Shown: positions 17,059 to 24,060 of the stretch, one piece after another
Numbering within the stretch: the first letter of the stretch is position 1
Layout: the number at the start of each line of letters is the position of its first letter
Origin: Quadrisphaera sp. INWT6
GTDB taxonomy: Bacteria; Actinomycetota; Actinomycetes; Actinomycetales; Quadrisphaeraceae
Length of the DNA stretch: 64,000 bases
Direction of reading: 5' to 3'
Assembly (NCBI RefSeq): GCF_015390235.1
Contig: NZ_VUOH01000006.1
Span: forward strand, 1 to 64,000
The notes under the pieces: generated by a model
Databases searched by the model: none
The model's input: only the letters and a program-made list of their open reading frames with translations
Told to the model about the DNA's origin: nothing
Position numbers and translations under genes: made by a program

Positions 17059-18233
17059 GCCGACAGCGGCCTGATCAGGGAGTTCGCCGCGCGCTGCTCC
17101 ATGACGTGCGCGGTCCACCCGACCACGCGGGCAGCCACGAAGATCGGCGTGAACAGCGCCGTGTCGAAGCCCATGAGGTGGTACGCCGGGCCGGAGGGGT
17201 AGTCGAGGTTGGGCTGGATCTGCTTGGCGGAGGTCATCGCCGCCTCGAGGGCGTCGTAGAGGTCGAGGACGTCCCGGCGGCCGAGCTGCCCGGCGAGCTC
17301 GACCAGCGCCGCGTGCATCGTGGGAACGCGCGAGTCGCCCGAGCGGTACACCCGGTGGCCGAAGCCCATGATCTTGCGGTGCTCCGCGAGCGCCCGGTCG
17401 AGCCAGGCCCGCGCCCGCTCCGGTGAGCCCTCCCCCAGCCCGATCTCCTCGAAGACCTCCCACACCGCCTCGTTGGCACCGCCGTGCAGCGGCCCCTTCA
17501 GCGCCCCGACCGCCGCGGTGACGGCCGAGTGCAGGTCCGACAGCGTGGAGGTCACCACCCGCGCGGTGAACGTCGAGGCGTTGAAGGAGTGCTCGGCGTA
17601 CAGCACCAGCGACACCTCGAACGCCCGCGCCACACCGGCGTCGGGCTCCTCTCCGAACGTCATCCACAAGAAGTTGGCGGCGTGCCCCAGGTCGTCTCGC
17701 GGGGCGACGACGTCGAGGCCGCGGGCCCGCCGCTGGGCCAGGGCGACCACGGCGGGCAGGGCCGCGAACAGGCGCTCGGCCTTGGCCGCCTCCACCTGCG
17801 GGGTGCTCGCCCCGGCGTCGGGGTCCAGGGCCCCCAGCACGCTGACGGCCGTCCGCACGACGTCCATGGGGTGCGCGGACAGCGGCAGCTGGTCGATGAC
17901 GGCGCGGACCCGCTCGTCCAGGGCGCGCCCGGCCCTCTCGGCGGCGGTGAAGGCGGCGAGCTGGGCGTCGTCGGGCAGCTCGCCGTGCCACAGCAGCCAG
18001 GCGACCTGCTCGAACGAGCACCGCTGGGCGAGCTCCTGCACCGGGTAGCCGCGGTAGAGCAGGGAGTTCGAGGCCGGGTCGACCTTGGAGATCGCGGTGG
18101 TGTCGGCGACGACGCCGGCCAGCCCCCGGCGCACCTCGGGCTCCGGCGCAGCGCCCCCCGACGTGCTGGTGGGGGTGCCGGTGGGGGTGCCGGTGGGGGT
18201 GCTCGTGGGGGTGCCGGGGGTCGTGCTCGCCAT
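17025..18233 (-). CDS. prpC: 2-methylcitrate synthase / citrate synthase
   Basis: 402 residues from ATG 18233. The N-terminal block GLAGVVADTTAISKVDP and later LYRGYPVQELA are typical of the PrpC type, which condenses propionyl-CoA (or acetyl-CoA) with oxaloacetate. Catalytic histidines lie in EHSFNASTF and GPLHGGANEAV, and the Asp-bearing region is LMGFDTALFTP; GFGHRVY is also kept. Residues 4-24 are a Pro-Thr repeat that comes from a 12-base tandem repeat and is not part of the fold. No prpB or prpD lies in the window, so a role as second citrate synthase is possible. Confidence 0.85.
   Translation of the reverse strand: MASTTPGTPTSTPTGTPTGTPTSTSGGAAPEPEVRRGLAGVVADTTAISKVDPASNSLLYRGYPVQELAQRCSFEQVAWLLWHGELPDDAQLAAFTAAERAGRALDERVRAVIDQLPLSAHPMDVVRTAVSVLGALDPDAGASTPQVEAAKAERLFAALPAVVALAQRRARGLDVVAPRDDLGHAANFLWMTFGEEPDAGVARAFEVSLVLYAEHSFNASTFTARVVTSTLSDLHSAVTAAVGALKGPLHGGANEAVWEVFEEIGLGEGSPERARAWLDRALAEHRKIMGFGHRVYRSGDSRVPTMHAALVELAGQLGRRDVLDLYDALEAAMTSAKQIQPNLDYPSGPAYHLMGFDTALFTPIFVAARVVGWTAHVMEQRAANSLIRPLSAYDGPAERHLS
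18169..18216. repeat. Four tandem 12-base units inside prpC
   Basis: GTGGGGGTGCCG (plus-strand reading) is repeated four times, the third unit ending CTC. In the leftward gene it encodes the Pro-Thr-Gly-Thr type repeat near the protein's N-terminus. Unit length is a multiple of three, so copy changes keep the frame. Confidence 0.85.
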
Positions 18234-18308
18234 GGTCCGCTCCTTCGCGACGACGTCCGGCGATCGTGTCCCACGACCGCCGCGCGCGCCACGCCGGGCG
18301 GCGGCGCC

Positions 18309-19127
18309 TCAGCCCCCGGGCCGCCAGAGCACGCGGCGCTCCCCGGCCCGCACCGGAGCCGCGATGCGGTTCTCCGCCGGCGGCAGCGGGCACGAGTACC
18401 AGTCCGAGAAGCCGCAGGGCGGGACGAAGGCGCGGTTGAGGTCGAGCTCGACCTCGCTGCCCACGGGGCGGTCCAGGCGCAGGAACCGCCCCGGCGCGTA
18501 CGACTCGGCGCCCGTCGTCCCGTCGGCGAAGACGAGCACGAGGGCCTCCCCGTCGAGGAAGGCGACCAGGTCGAGGTGCTGGCCGTCCACCTCCACGGCG
18601 AGGGTCCCGGGGACCTTCTTCGCGTGCCCGGTGTCGGCCGCGCGGCTGAAGCCCCACGGGACGGCGCTCACCGAAGGAGCCGGTGACCAGCGCGCGGGCA
18701 GGACCCACGCCGGGTCGTAGGGGTAGGCGTCGATGCCGGCGAAGCGCTCCAGCGCCGGCGCCCTCTCGTCGTAGACGCGCAGCTCGGCGTCGGCGCCGTC
18801 GAGGCTGAAGACGTCGACGGCGTACCGCCCCAGCCGGAGCACCGGGGCGCCGTCGGCCCCCAGCAGGGCCACGTCCACCTCACCGGAGACGGGGCGTCCG
18901 TCCAGGTGCGCGACCCCCTCGGGGAGCACGAAGCGCGCTCCCCGAGCGGAGCGGCGCACCAGCGCTCCTGCCGCCGGCCCGCCGGCGAGGACGTCGACGG
19001 GCGCGCCGTGAGCGGTGAGCGGCTGGTACGACACCAGCGCGAGGTTCCCCGGGACCGTGCGGACCGAGGCCTCCCGGCCGGCGCGCCACCGCTCCCACTC
19101 CGCGGCGCGCCCGTCGACGGCGGTCAC
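18309..19127 (-). CDS. DUF1684 family protein
   Basis: 272 residues from GTG 19127. The DUF1684 pattern is clear in the second half: PWGFSRAAD, the long beta-sheet region around GTLAVEVDGQHLDLVAFLD, VLVFADGTTGAESYAPGRFL, then DLNRAFVPPCGFSDWYSCPLPPAENR, which ends nearly all members. The role of the family is unknown to me. The start overlaps the stop of the DUF917 gene (GTGA), making it the last gene of the operon led by a SAM-IV-type riboswitch. That gives a strong hint that it takes part in sulfur compound breakdown. No signal peptide. Confidence 0.85.
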   Translation of the reverse strand: MTAVDGRAAEWERWRAGREASVRTVPGNLALVSYQPLTAHGAPVDVLAGGPAAGALVRRSARGARFVLPEGVAHLDGRPVSGEVDVALLGADGAPVLRLGRYAVDVFSLDGADAELRVYDERAPALERFAGIDAYPYDPAWVLPARWSPAPSVSAVPWGFSRAADTGHAKKVPGTLAVEVDGQHLDLVAFLDGEALVLVFADGTTGAESYAPGRFLRLDRPVGSEVELDLNRAFVPPCGFSDWYSCPLPPAENRIAAPVRAGERRVLWRPGG

Positions 19128-20299
19128 CGGACCGCGCCCGCGCCGGCCACGCGCACGGGGTCGGTGTCGTAGCCGAAGTAGCGCGGTCCGACCAGGGCGA
19201 CCCCGGCCTCGGAGTGCCAGCGCGGGTCGGCGGGGATGGCGATGACGCGCACCCGCTGGCCGTAGCGCAGCTTCTCGGTGGTGACGGCCTGGCCGGTGTC
19301 TGCCTCGAGCACGCAGATGAGGTCGGGCACGGTGACCAGCAGCTGCTCGCCCTCACCGGTGGTGTCAGCCGCCTCGCGGAGGGCGACCAGCAGGTGCTCG
19401 TTCTGGAACTCCAGCCGCGCGGAGTGCGTCCGCGCGGCCGGGTCGCCACCGGTCGGTGCCCCGGCGACCGTGGCGGTGCCGCGGGCGAAGCCGGTCTCGG
19501 TGCGCCGGGCGACGTCGACGACGGTGCCCGCGAACAGCTCGCGGCCACCCACCTCGTCGACGACCTCGGCGACCGGGTCGAGGTGCTCGGCGCGGGCCGT
19601 GCGCAGGCGCCGGCCGATCCGCGCGCACAGGGAGACGGTCCCCGGGATCAGCGACGTGCGGGCCTGCTGCCCGGTCATGGGGTACAGCGAGATCGTCGCG
19701 GAGCAGCCCATCTCCACCGTCGCGGTGCGGGCCAGGCGCTCGGCCCACAGCGGGGTCGCGGTGTCGAAGATCCCGCCGTTGCCCTTCTCGTCGGTGATGG
19801 ACATCGGGGTGGTCGCCACGCCGTACGTGGTCGGCAGCACCATCTGCACCTCGGGGAAGGCGCGCCCCATGCCGTCGCCGTCGAGCACCGGCAGGCCCAG
19901 CTGGGCGGCGGCGACGAACGGCAGCAGGGCGTTGAGCCCACCGATCTCCAGGCACGCGACGTGCGACGGCTCCAGGCCGCGGTACCGGGCGAGCACCCGG
20001 ATCGCCTGGGCCGGCTGCTCGGCGGGCGGCAGCTTCTCGACCATCACGGTCGGCGCTCCCATCATCCCCACCGAGTACACCGCGGCGTCGTCGGCCAGAG
20101 CGCCCCGCTCCAGCGGGACGATCGGCACCGGGCCGTGCTCGAGGAGGGCCGCTCGGGCGAGGAGGGCCGCGATGTACGGGTCGCCACCGCCGCCGGTGCC
20201 CAGCACCGCTGCTCCCGCGGCGACGTCGGGGACGTCCTCGGCGCGCAGCTCGGCCAGCACCGCGGGGGCACTCACCGCGGGGCTCACCGACGGGCTCAT
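19124..20299 (-). CDS. DUF917 / S-methyl-thiohydantoin desulfurase-family protein
   Basis: 391 residues from ATG 20299. Landmarks of this family are GTGGGGDPYIAALLARAA near the N-terminus, YSVGMMGAPTVMVEKLP, the strongly kept EIGGLNALLPFVAAAQLGLP then DGDGMGRAFPEVQM, and a C-terminal all-beta domain with GYDTDPVRV. To my knowledge the family, formerly DUF917, has been renamed after S-methyl-thiohydantoin desulfurase, which removes sulfur from a thiohydantoin to leave a hydantoin. Members sit beside hydantoinase-type proteins, as here. Start overlaps the previous stop (ATGA). Sulfur release fits the riboswitch control of this operon. Confidence 0.85.
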   Translation of the reverse strand: MSPSVSPAVSAPAVLAELRAEDVPDVAAGAAVLGTGGGGDPYIAALLARAALLEHGPVPIVPLERGALADDAAVYSVGMMGAPTVMVEKLPPAEQPAQAIRVLARYRGLEPSHVACLEIGGLNALLPFVAAAQLGLPVLDGDGMGRAFPEVQMVLPTTYGVATTPMSITDEKGNGGIFDTATPLWAERLARTATVEMGCSATISLYPMTGQQARTSLIPGTVSLCARIGRRLRTARAEHLDPVAEVVDEVGGRELFAGTVVDVARRTETGFARGTATVAGAPTGGDPAARTHSARLEFQNEHLLVALREAADTTGEGEQLLVTVPDLICVLEADTGQAVTTEKLRYGQRVRVIAIPADPRWHSEAGVALVGPRYFGYDTDPVRVAGAGAVR

Positions 20300-21876
20300 C
20301 GGGCACCCGCCAGGGCGTCGAGCACGAGGTCGCCGACGGCGCGGACGCGGATGCGCGTCGCGCCCCCCGGCAGGTACGCCATGGGGACCTCGTCGACGTC
20401 GACCACCTGCGTGCTGGCGCGGTCCGCGCCTGCGGCGACGGCGCGGTCGACGGCCTCGGACTTGGCGGCGTCCAGCACGGCGTCGCGCTGGCCCGGTGCT
20501 ACGGCGAACACGCGGTCCACCTCTCCTCCCACCTGGGCGATGGCGGCGCCGATGGCGTTGGCGACCGCGTGGTTCTCGGGCCTCTCGACGGCCCCGATGC
20601 CGGGCAGCTCCTCCGGCAGGAGGATCGACCCGCCGCCGACGGCGACGACGCGCACGGGCTCGGCGCTGAGGCGCATCCTGTCGACCACCTCCGCGACGTC
20701 GGCGCCGATGCGCGCGAGCGCCGCGTCCACGAGGGACCGGTCGAGGTGGGCCACCAGCGAGGCGTCGCCGACGTCCGCCAGACCCGCCGCGACCGCCACG
20801 TCGGTGGCGGTCAGGACGTCGCCCCCGAAGACGAGGGCCCTCTGGGTCAGGCGGAAGCCGACCGAGTCGGGGCCCACGGTGACCGGACCGCCCGAGCCGC
20901 CGGAGCCGGCGCCGCGGACCAGGGACCCGCCGCCGATGCCGATGCTCAGCACGTCGGGCATGCGGAAGTTGGTGCGGATGCCCGCGACCTCGACCTCGGT
21001 GGTCGCCTCCCGGGGGAAGCCGTGCACGAGCATGCCGATGTCGGCGGTGGTGCCGCCGACGTCGACGACGGCGCACGTGCCGTGGCCCGAGAGGAAGGCG
21101 GCCCCGCGCATGGAGTTCGTCGGCCCGGAGGCGAAGGTGGCCACCGGGTAGGCGCGTGCCCGCTCGACGTCCATCAGCGTGCCGTCGTTCTGGGAGAGGT
21201 AGAGCGGGGCGGAGATGCCGGCCCGGCGCACGGAGGCGTCCAGGCCGGCGACCACGCCGTCGGCCAGCAGCCGCAGGGCGGCGTTGATGACGGTCGCGTT
21301 CTCGCGCTCGAGCAGCCCGACCCTGCCCACCTGGCTGGACAGCGAGATCGGCACGCCGGGCAGCTCGCGGGCGATGATCGCCGCCGCCTGCTCCTCGAAC
21401 TCGGCGCTGACCGGCGAGAAGACGCTGCTGACGGCGATGCTGGCGATGCCGCGCTCGGCCATGTCGTGGGCCGCGGCCACCACCTCGGCCTCGCGCAGGT
21501 CGGAGATGCGGCGACCGTCGAACTCGTGGCCGCCGTGCACCAGGTACGGCGTGCCCGAGCACGCCGCGACGAGGCGCTCGGGCCAGTCGACCAGCGGCGG
21601 GAGCGACGCCGTGGCGGGCAGGCCCAGCCGCAGAGCCGCCGTCGGCGCCAGGTGGCGCCCCTCGACCAGGGCGTTGATGAAGTGGGTGGTGCCGATCATC
21701 ACCGCGCGCACGTCGGCGGGTCCGAAGCGGTGCGCTGCGGCCAGCGCCGCCAGCACCGCGTCGATGCCGGAGGAGACGTCCTCGGTGGTGGACGTCTTCA
21801 CGGCCGCCAGGACGCGGGAGCCCTCCACCAGGACGGCGTCGGTGTTGGTGCCCCCGACGTCGATGCCGATGTGCAC
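20296..21876 (-). CDS. Hydantoinase/oxoprolinase family protein
   Basis: 526 residues from GTG 21876. This start was chosen because the ATP-binding block IGIDVGGTNTDAVLVEG follows directly and it lies two bases past the permease stop. Other landmarks are MIGTTHFINALVEG, SSVFSPVSAEFEEQAA, the second phosphate motif VVDVGGTTADIGML and VVAVGGGSILLPEELPG. The protein covers the HydA N-terminal and HyuA core regions of ATP-dependent hydantoinase / 5-oxoprolinase enzymes but lacks a HyuB partner here; this shorter single-subunit form is typical of DUF917 neighbourhoods. It probably opens the hydantoin ring at the cost of ATP. Confidence 0.88.
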   Translation of the reverse strand: MHIGIDVGGTNTDAVLVEGSRVLAAVKTSTTEDVSSGIDAVLAALAAAHRFGPADVRAVMIGTTHFINALVEGRHLAPTAALRLGLPATASLPPLVDWPERLVAACSGTPYLVHGGHEFDGRRISDLREAEVVAAAHDMAERGIASIAVSSVFSPVSAEFEEQAAAIIARELPGVPISLSSQVGRVGLLERENATVINAALRLLADGVVAGLDASVRRAGISAPLYLSQNDGTLMDVERARAYPVATFASGPTNSMRGAAFLSGHGTCAVVDVGGTTADIGMLVHGFPREATTEVEVAGIRTNFRMPDVLSIGIGGGSLVRGAGSGGSGGPVTVGPDSVGFRLTQRALVFGGDVLTATDVAVAAGLADVGDASLVAHLDRSLVDAALARIGADVAEVVDRMRLSAEPVRVVAVGGGSILLPEELPGIGAVERPENHAVANAIGAAIAQVGGEVDRVFAVAPGQRDAVLDAAKSEAVDRAVAAGADRASTQVVDVDEVPMAYLPGGATRIRVRAVGDLVLDALAGAR

Positions 21877-21877
21877 G

Positions 21878-23239
21878 TCAGGCGCCCACGGTCTGGCGCT
21901 CGTCGCCGGTGAGCCCACCCGAGCGCGCGGCGTCGTAGGTCTCTGTGCGGCCCTCGCCGTAGCCGCGCACGAGACCGGCCTTGCCCGCCACGACGTACAG
22001 GACGAACGCCACGACCAGGCTGTTGATGCTGGGCAGGCCCCAGGTGACGAAGTAGCCGACCACCGCGGAGACCAGCCAGATCACGAGCGTGGCGGGGACC
22101 CACTGGGGCGCCACCGGCGGCACGTCCGTGCCGTGGCGGGTGGCCTCGAGGTCGGCGCGCCAGCGCTTCACCACGAAGTACTCGGCCACGAAGATGCCGG
22201 CGATGGGCGGGAAGACCGACCCCAGCACGATCAGGAAGGGGATGAAGACGCCGAGGATGCCGACGGCGGCCGCCACGCTGCCGACCACGCCGATGACGGC
22301 GGTGACGACGGCGCGGTTGACGCGCCGGTCGAAGACGGTGCCCGCGAAGTTCACGATGCCGAGGCCCGAGGAGTACAGGTTCCAGTCGTTGATCTTCAGC
22401 ACGCCGACGATGGTGATGAGGATGCCGACCCAGCCGACGCTGGAGGTCACGATGGTGATGATGTCGGCGGAGCGCACGGCGTGGGCCAGCAGGACGCCGA
22501 TCAGGCCGATGAGGTACTCGCCGAGGGAGACCGAGATGACGGTCTGCTTCACCACGTCCGCGGCGGAGCGGTTGTAGCGGGTCAGGTCGGGGCTGATGAT
22601 CGCGCCGACGATGAAGCCGCCGGCCACCAGGGTGGTGCCCTGCAGCAGGGTCAGCTCCGGGCCGGCGGGGGCGGAGGCGACGAGCTCGCTGAGGCTGTGG
22701 CGCTGCAGCTCGGCCACGATGGCCCAGCCCACGAGCACCAGGAAGATCGGGACGGTGATGTAGGCCGTCCACGCCATCGACTTGAAGCCGTAGACGCAGA
22801 TGGCCGTGACGCCCAGGCCGGCGACGATCGACCAGACCCACACCGGCACCGAGGGCACCAGGGCGCCCAGGCCCGCCGCGGCGACGCCCGACTGCACGCC
22901 GAACCAGCCGATGAGGCTCACGCCGATGGCCAGCCCGATGATCGCCGACCCGGCGCGGCCGAAGCCGCACCAGCGCGACAGCATCGAGGTCTGCATGCCC
23001 TCGCGCATGCCCATGATGCCGAGGAAGATCGAGACGACCTCGAGGATCACCGCGCCGAGGGTGATGGACCAGAACGCCGTCCAGAAGCTCTGGCCGAAGC
23101 CCAGCGTGGCGCCGAGGAGGAACTGCCCGAAGGCGGAGAGCATCCCGAAGCGCTGGATGGCCACCGACCACCACGGGTAGCGGGCCTCGGTGGGGACGCG
23201 CACCTGCGCGTAGTCGTCGTGCGCCGTGGCAGCACTCAT
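21878..23239 (-). CDS. NCS1-family permease (purine/cytosine/hydantoin type)
   Basis: 453 residues from ATG 23239 with ribosome site CAGGAGACGACC. About twelve membrane helices; the first region (RFGMLSAFGQFLLGATLGFGQSFW) and GGFIVGAIISPDLTRYNRS are characteristic of CodB-like NCS1 transporters. Members import purines, cytosine, allantoin or hydantoins with H+ or Na+. Placed first in an operon with hydantoinase-like and thiohydantoin desulfurase-family proteins, it is likely to import a (thio)hydantoin. The leader upstream holds a SAM-IV-type riboswitch. Confidence 0.88.
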   Translation of the reverse strand: MSAATAHDDYAQVRVPTEARYPWWSVAIQRFGMLSAFGQFLLGATLGFGQSFWTAFWSITLGAVILEVVSIFLGIMGMREGMQTSMLSRWCGFGRAGSAIIGLAIGVSLIGWFGVQSGVAAAGLGALVPSVPVWVWSIVAGLGVTAICVYGFKSMAWTAYITVPIFLVLVGWAIVAELQRHSLSELVASAPAGPELTLLQGTTLVAGGFIVGAIISPDLTRYNRSAADVVKQTVISVSLGEYLIGLIGVLLAHAVRSADIITIVTSSVGWVGILITIVGVLKINDWNLYSSGLGIVNFAGTVFDRRVNRAVVTAVIGVVGSVAAAVGILGVFIPFLIVLGSVFPPIAGIFVAEYFVVKRWRADLEATRHGTDVPPVAPQWVPATLVIWLVSAVVGYFVTWGLPSINSLVVAFVLYVVAGKAGLVRGYGEGRTETYDAARSGGLTGDERQTVGA

Positions 23240-23321
23240 GGTCGTCTCCTGGGCTGGCTGGGGTGTGGCTGGGCGTGGTGGGGCTGGGGCGTGGGACGCC
23301 GAGAGGACGGACGGGAGGGTT

Positions 23322-23346
23322 GCCCCATTTGATGGCGTAATGGGGC
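23322..23346 (-). promoter_or_regulatory. Hairpin in the permease leader
   Basis: Eight-base arms GCCCCATT / AATGGGGC around a nine-base centre, lying between the SAM-IV-type aptamer and the permease start. It could be part of the riboswitch's expression platform. As DNA it could equally be a repressor site. No U-run follows on the transcribed strand. Confidence 0.5.
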
Positions 23347-23372
23347 GAGACGTGTCCCGTGCTGCTCCTCCT

Positions 23373-23488
23373 GCGGGTTCGCGCTGACGGGCCCTGGTCG
23401 GGACCCGCCCGGTCTTCACCTGGAGCACCCCACCGCGAGAGGGGGTTGCTGGGCAGCGAGCCAGGGCTCGGTGCTGCCGCTCATGACC
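23373..23488 (-). promoter_or_regulatory. SAM-IV-type riboswitch
   Basis: Read on the minus strand from 23488, the RNA begins GGTCATGAGCGGCAGC and continues through an AGCCCTGGCTCGCTGCCCAG hairpin, CAGCAACC, a hairpin with GCGGTGGGGTGCTCC, and closes with GGTGAAGACC at 23411, pairing GGTC with GACC (P1). A further stem GCGGGT/ACCCGC (23403-23408 with 23373-23378) lies 3' of P1, as in SAM-IV, and total length (116) is close to the 119 or so of known examples. The match to actinobacterial SAM-IV in core order and wording is strong. The permease start is 134 bases downstream. It should lower expression when SAM is high. Confidence 0.85.
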
Positions 23489-23624
23489 GTCCGGGGCAGA
23501 GGGTAGGGACGGCCGCCCCCCTCGTCAACGACCCGCCGCCGGAGGCCCGGCACCCGCGCCGCGCCGGGGCGGATGACACCCGGAGCGTTGACAGGGCTGC
23601 GCGGGGTCGGTAGACATTCGGTCA

Positions 23625-23710
23625 ACCCATCCAGAGCGGCCGAGAGATCTGGCTCGTCGACGCCGCAGCAACCAGCCTCCGGGCAGGTGCTCCCGCCAGG
23701 ACCGATGGAG
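23625..23710 (+). promoter_or_regulatory. SAM-I (S-box) riboswitch upstream of metQNI
   Basis: P1 pairs CCATC (23627-23631) with GATGG (23704-23708). Inside are the S-box signatures CAGAGCGGCCGAGAGATC, CTGGCTCGTCGACGCCGC and AGCAACC, then a P3/P4 region with GGTGCTCCCGCCAGGACC. P2 pairs GCGGC with GCCGC. The GAGGGA/GGCCC of the consensus appear as GAGAGA/GGCTC, a variation often seen in actinobacteria. The first protein-coding gene downstream of comparable size is metQ at 24061, with a short cysteine-rich ORF between. SAM binding should switch off the methionine-uptake and monooxygenase operon. Confidence 0.85.
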
Positions 23711-23722
23711 GCAGTTCCTGTG

Positions 23723-23803
23723 ATGCACCCCTGTTCCGCCCGTTCCGGGCTCTCGTGCTGCGCGCCCGTCCCCGGGCTGCGCTGTCGGCCGTCGGCCGTC
23801 TGA
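23723..23803 (+). CDS. Cysteine-rich short ORF (candidate leader peptide)
   Basis: 26 codons from ATG 23723, with cysteines at positions 4, 12, 13 and 21. GGAGG at 23707-23711 is a well-placed ribosome site, and it overlaps the 3' strand of the SAM-I P1 stem (23704-23708), so SAM binding could mask it. Cysteine-rich short ORFs that act as cysteine-responsive attenuators are known upstream of sulfur operons in mycobacteria. Two GC-rich hairpins follow before metQ. Upstream in-frame starts (GTG 23720, ATG 23705) are possible. Translation is inferred, not shown. Confidence 0.5.
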   Translation: MHPCSARSGLSCCAPVPGLRCRPSAV

Positions 23804-23860
23804 CCGGTCCGCCCCTGCACCTGCCCGACGCGCTCGTGCGCTGACGGAGCGCTGCGCACC

Positions 23861-23909
23861 GGTCGCCGAGGCGACCCCCGCAGCGCCGCGACCCGCCTGA
23901 CGCGGGTCG
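23861..23909 (+). promoter_or_regulatory. Two hairpins in the metQ leader
   Basis: Stem GGTCGC/GCGACC at 23861-23876 and stem CGACCCGC/GCGGGTCG at 23889-23909 (loop CTGAC) lie between the cysteine-rich ORF and metQ. They could be an intrinsic terminator used by the riboswitch or by leader-peptide attenuation. No U-run follows, so the role is uncertain. Confidence 0.45.
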
Positions 23910-24060
23910 GCAGCCAGCGGTACCCCACCCCGCACCACCCCGCGCCTCCACCGGGGCGGAGCCGTCACGTCGACGGCCCGCCGCGGCGATGACGCACACC
24001 CAGAACACCCCCCAGCACCCCCATCCCAGCGCTGACGCGCGCCCACACCGAGGGACAGCC

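Noticed and set aside
19124..21562. 812-codon continuous minus-strand frame
   Set aside because: Only its last 391 codons encode the DUF917 protein; upstream it runs out of frame through the hydantoinase gene.
23359..23613. 84-codon ORF in the intergenic region between the two SAM riboswitches
   Set aside because: It runs antisense through the SAM-IV-type aptamer, has no ribosome site and resembles no protein.
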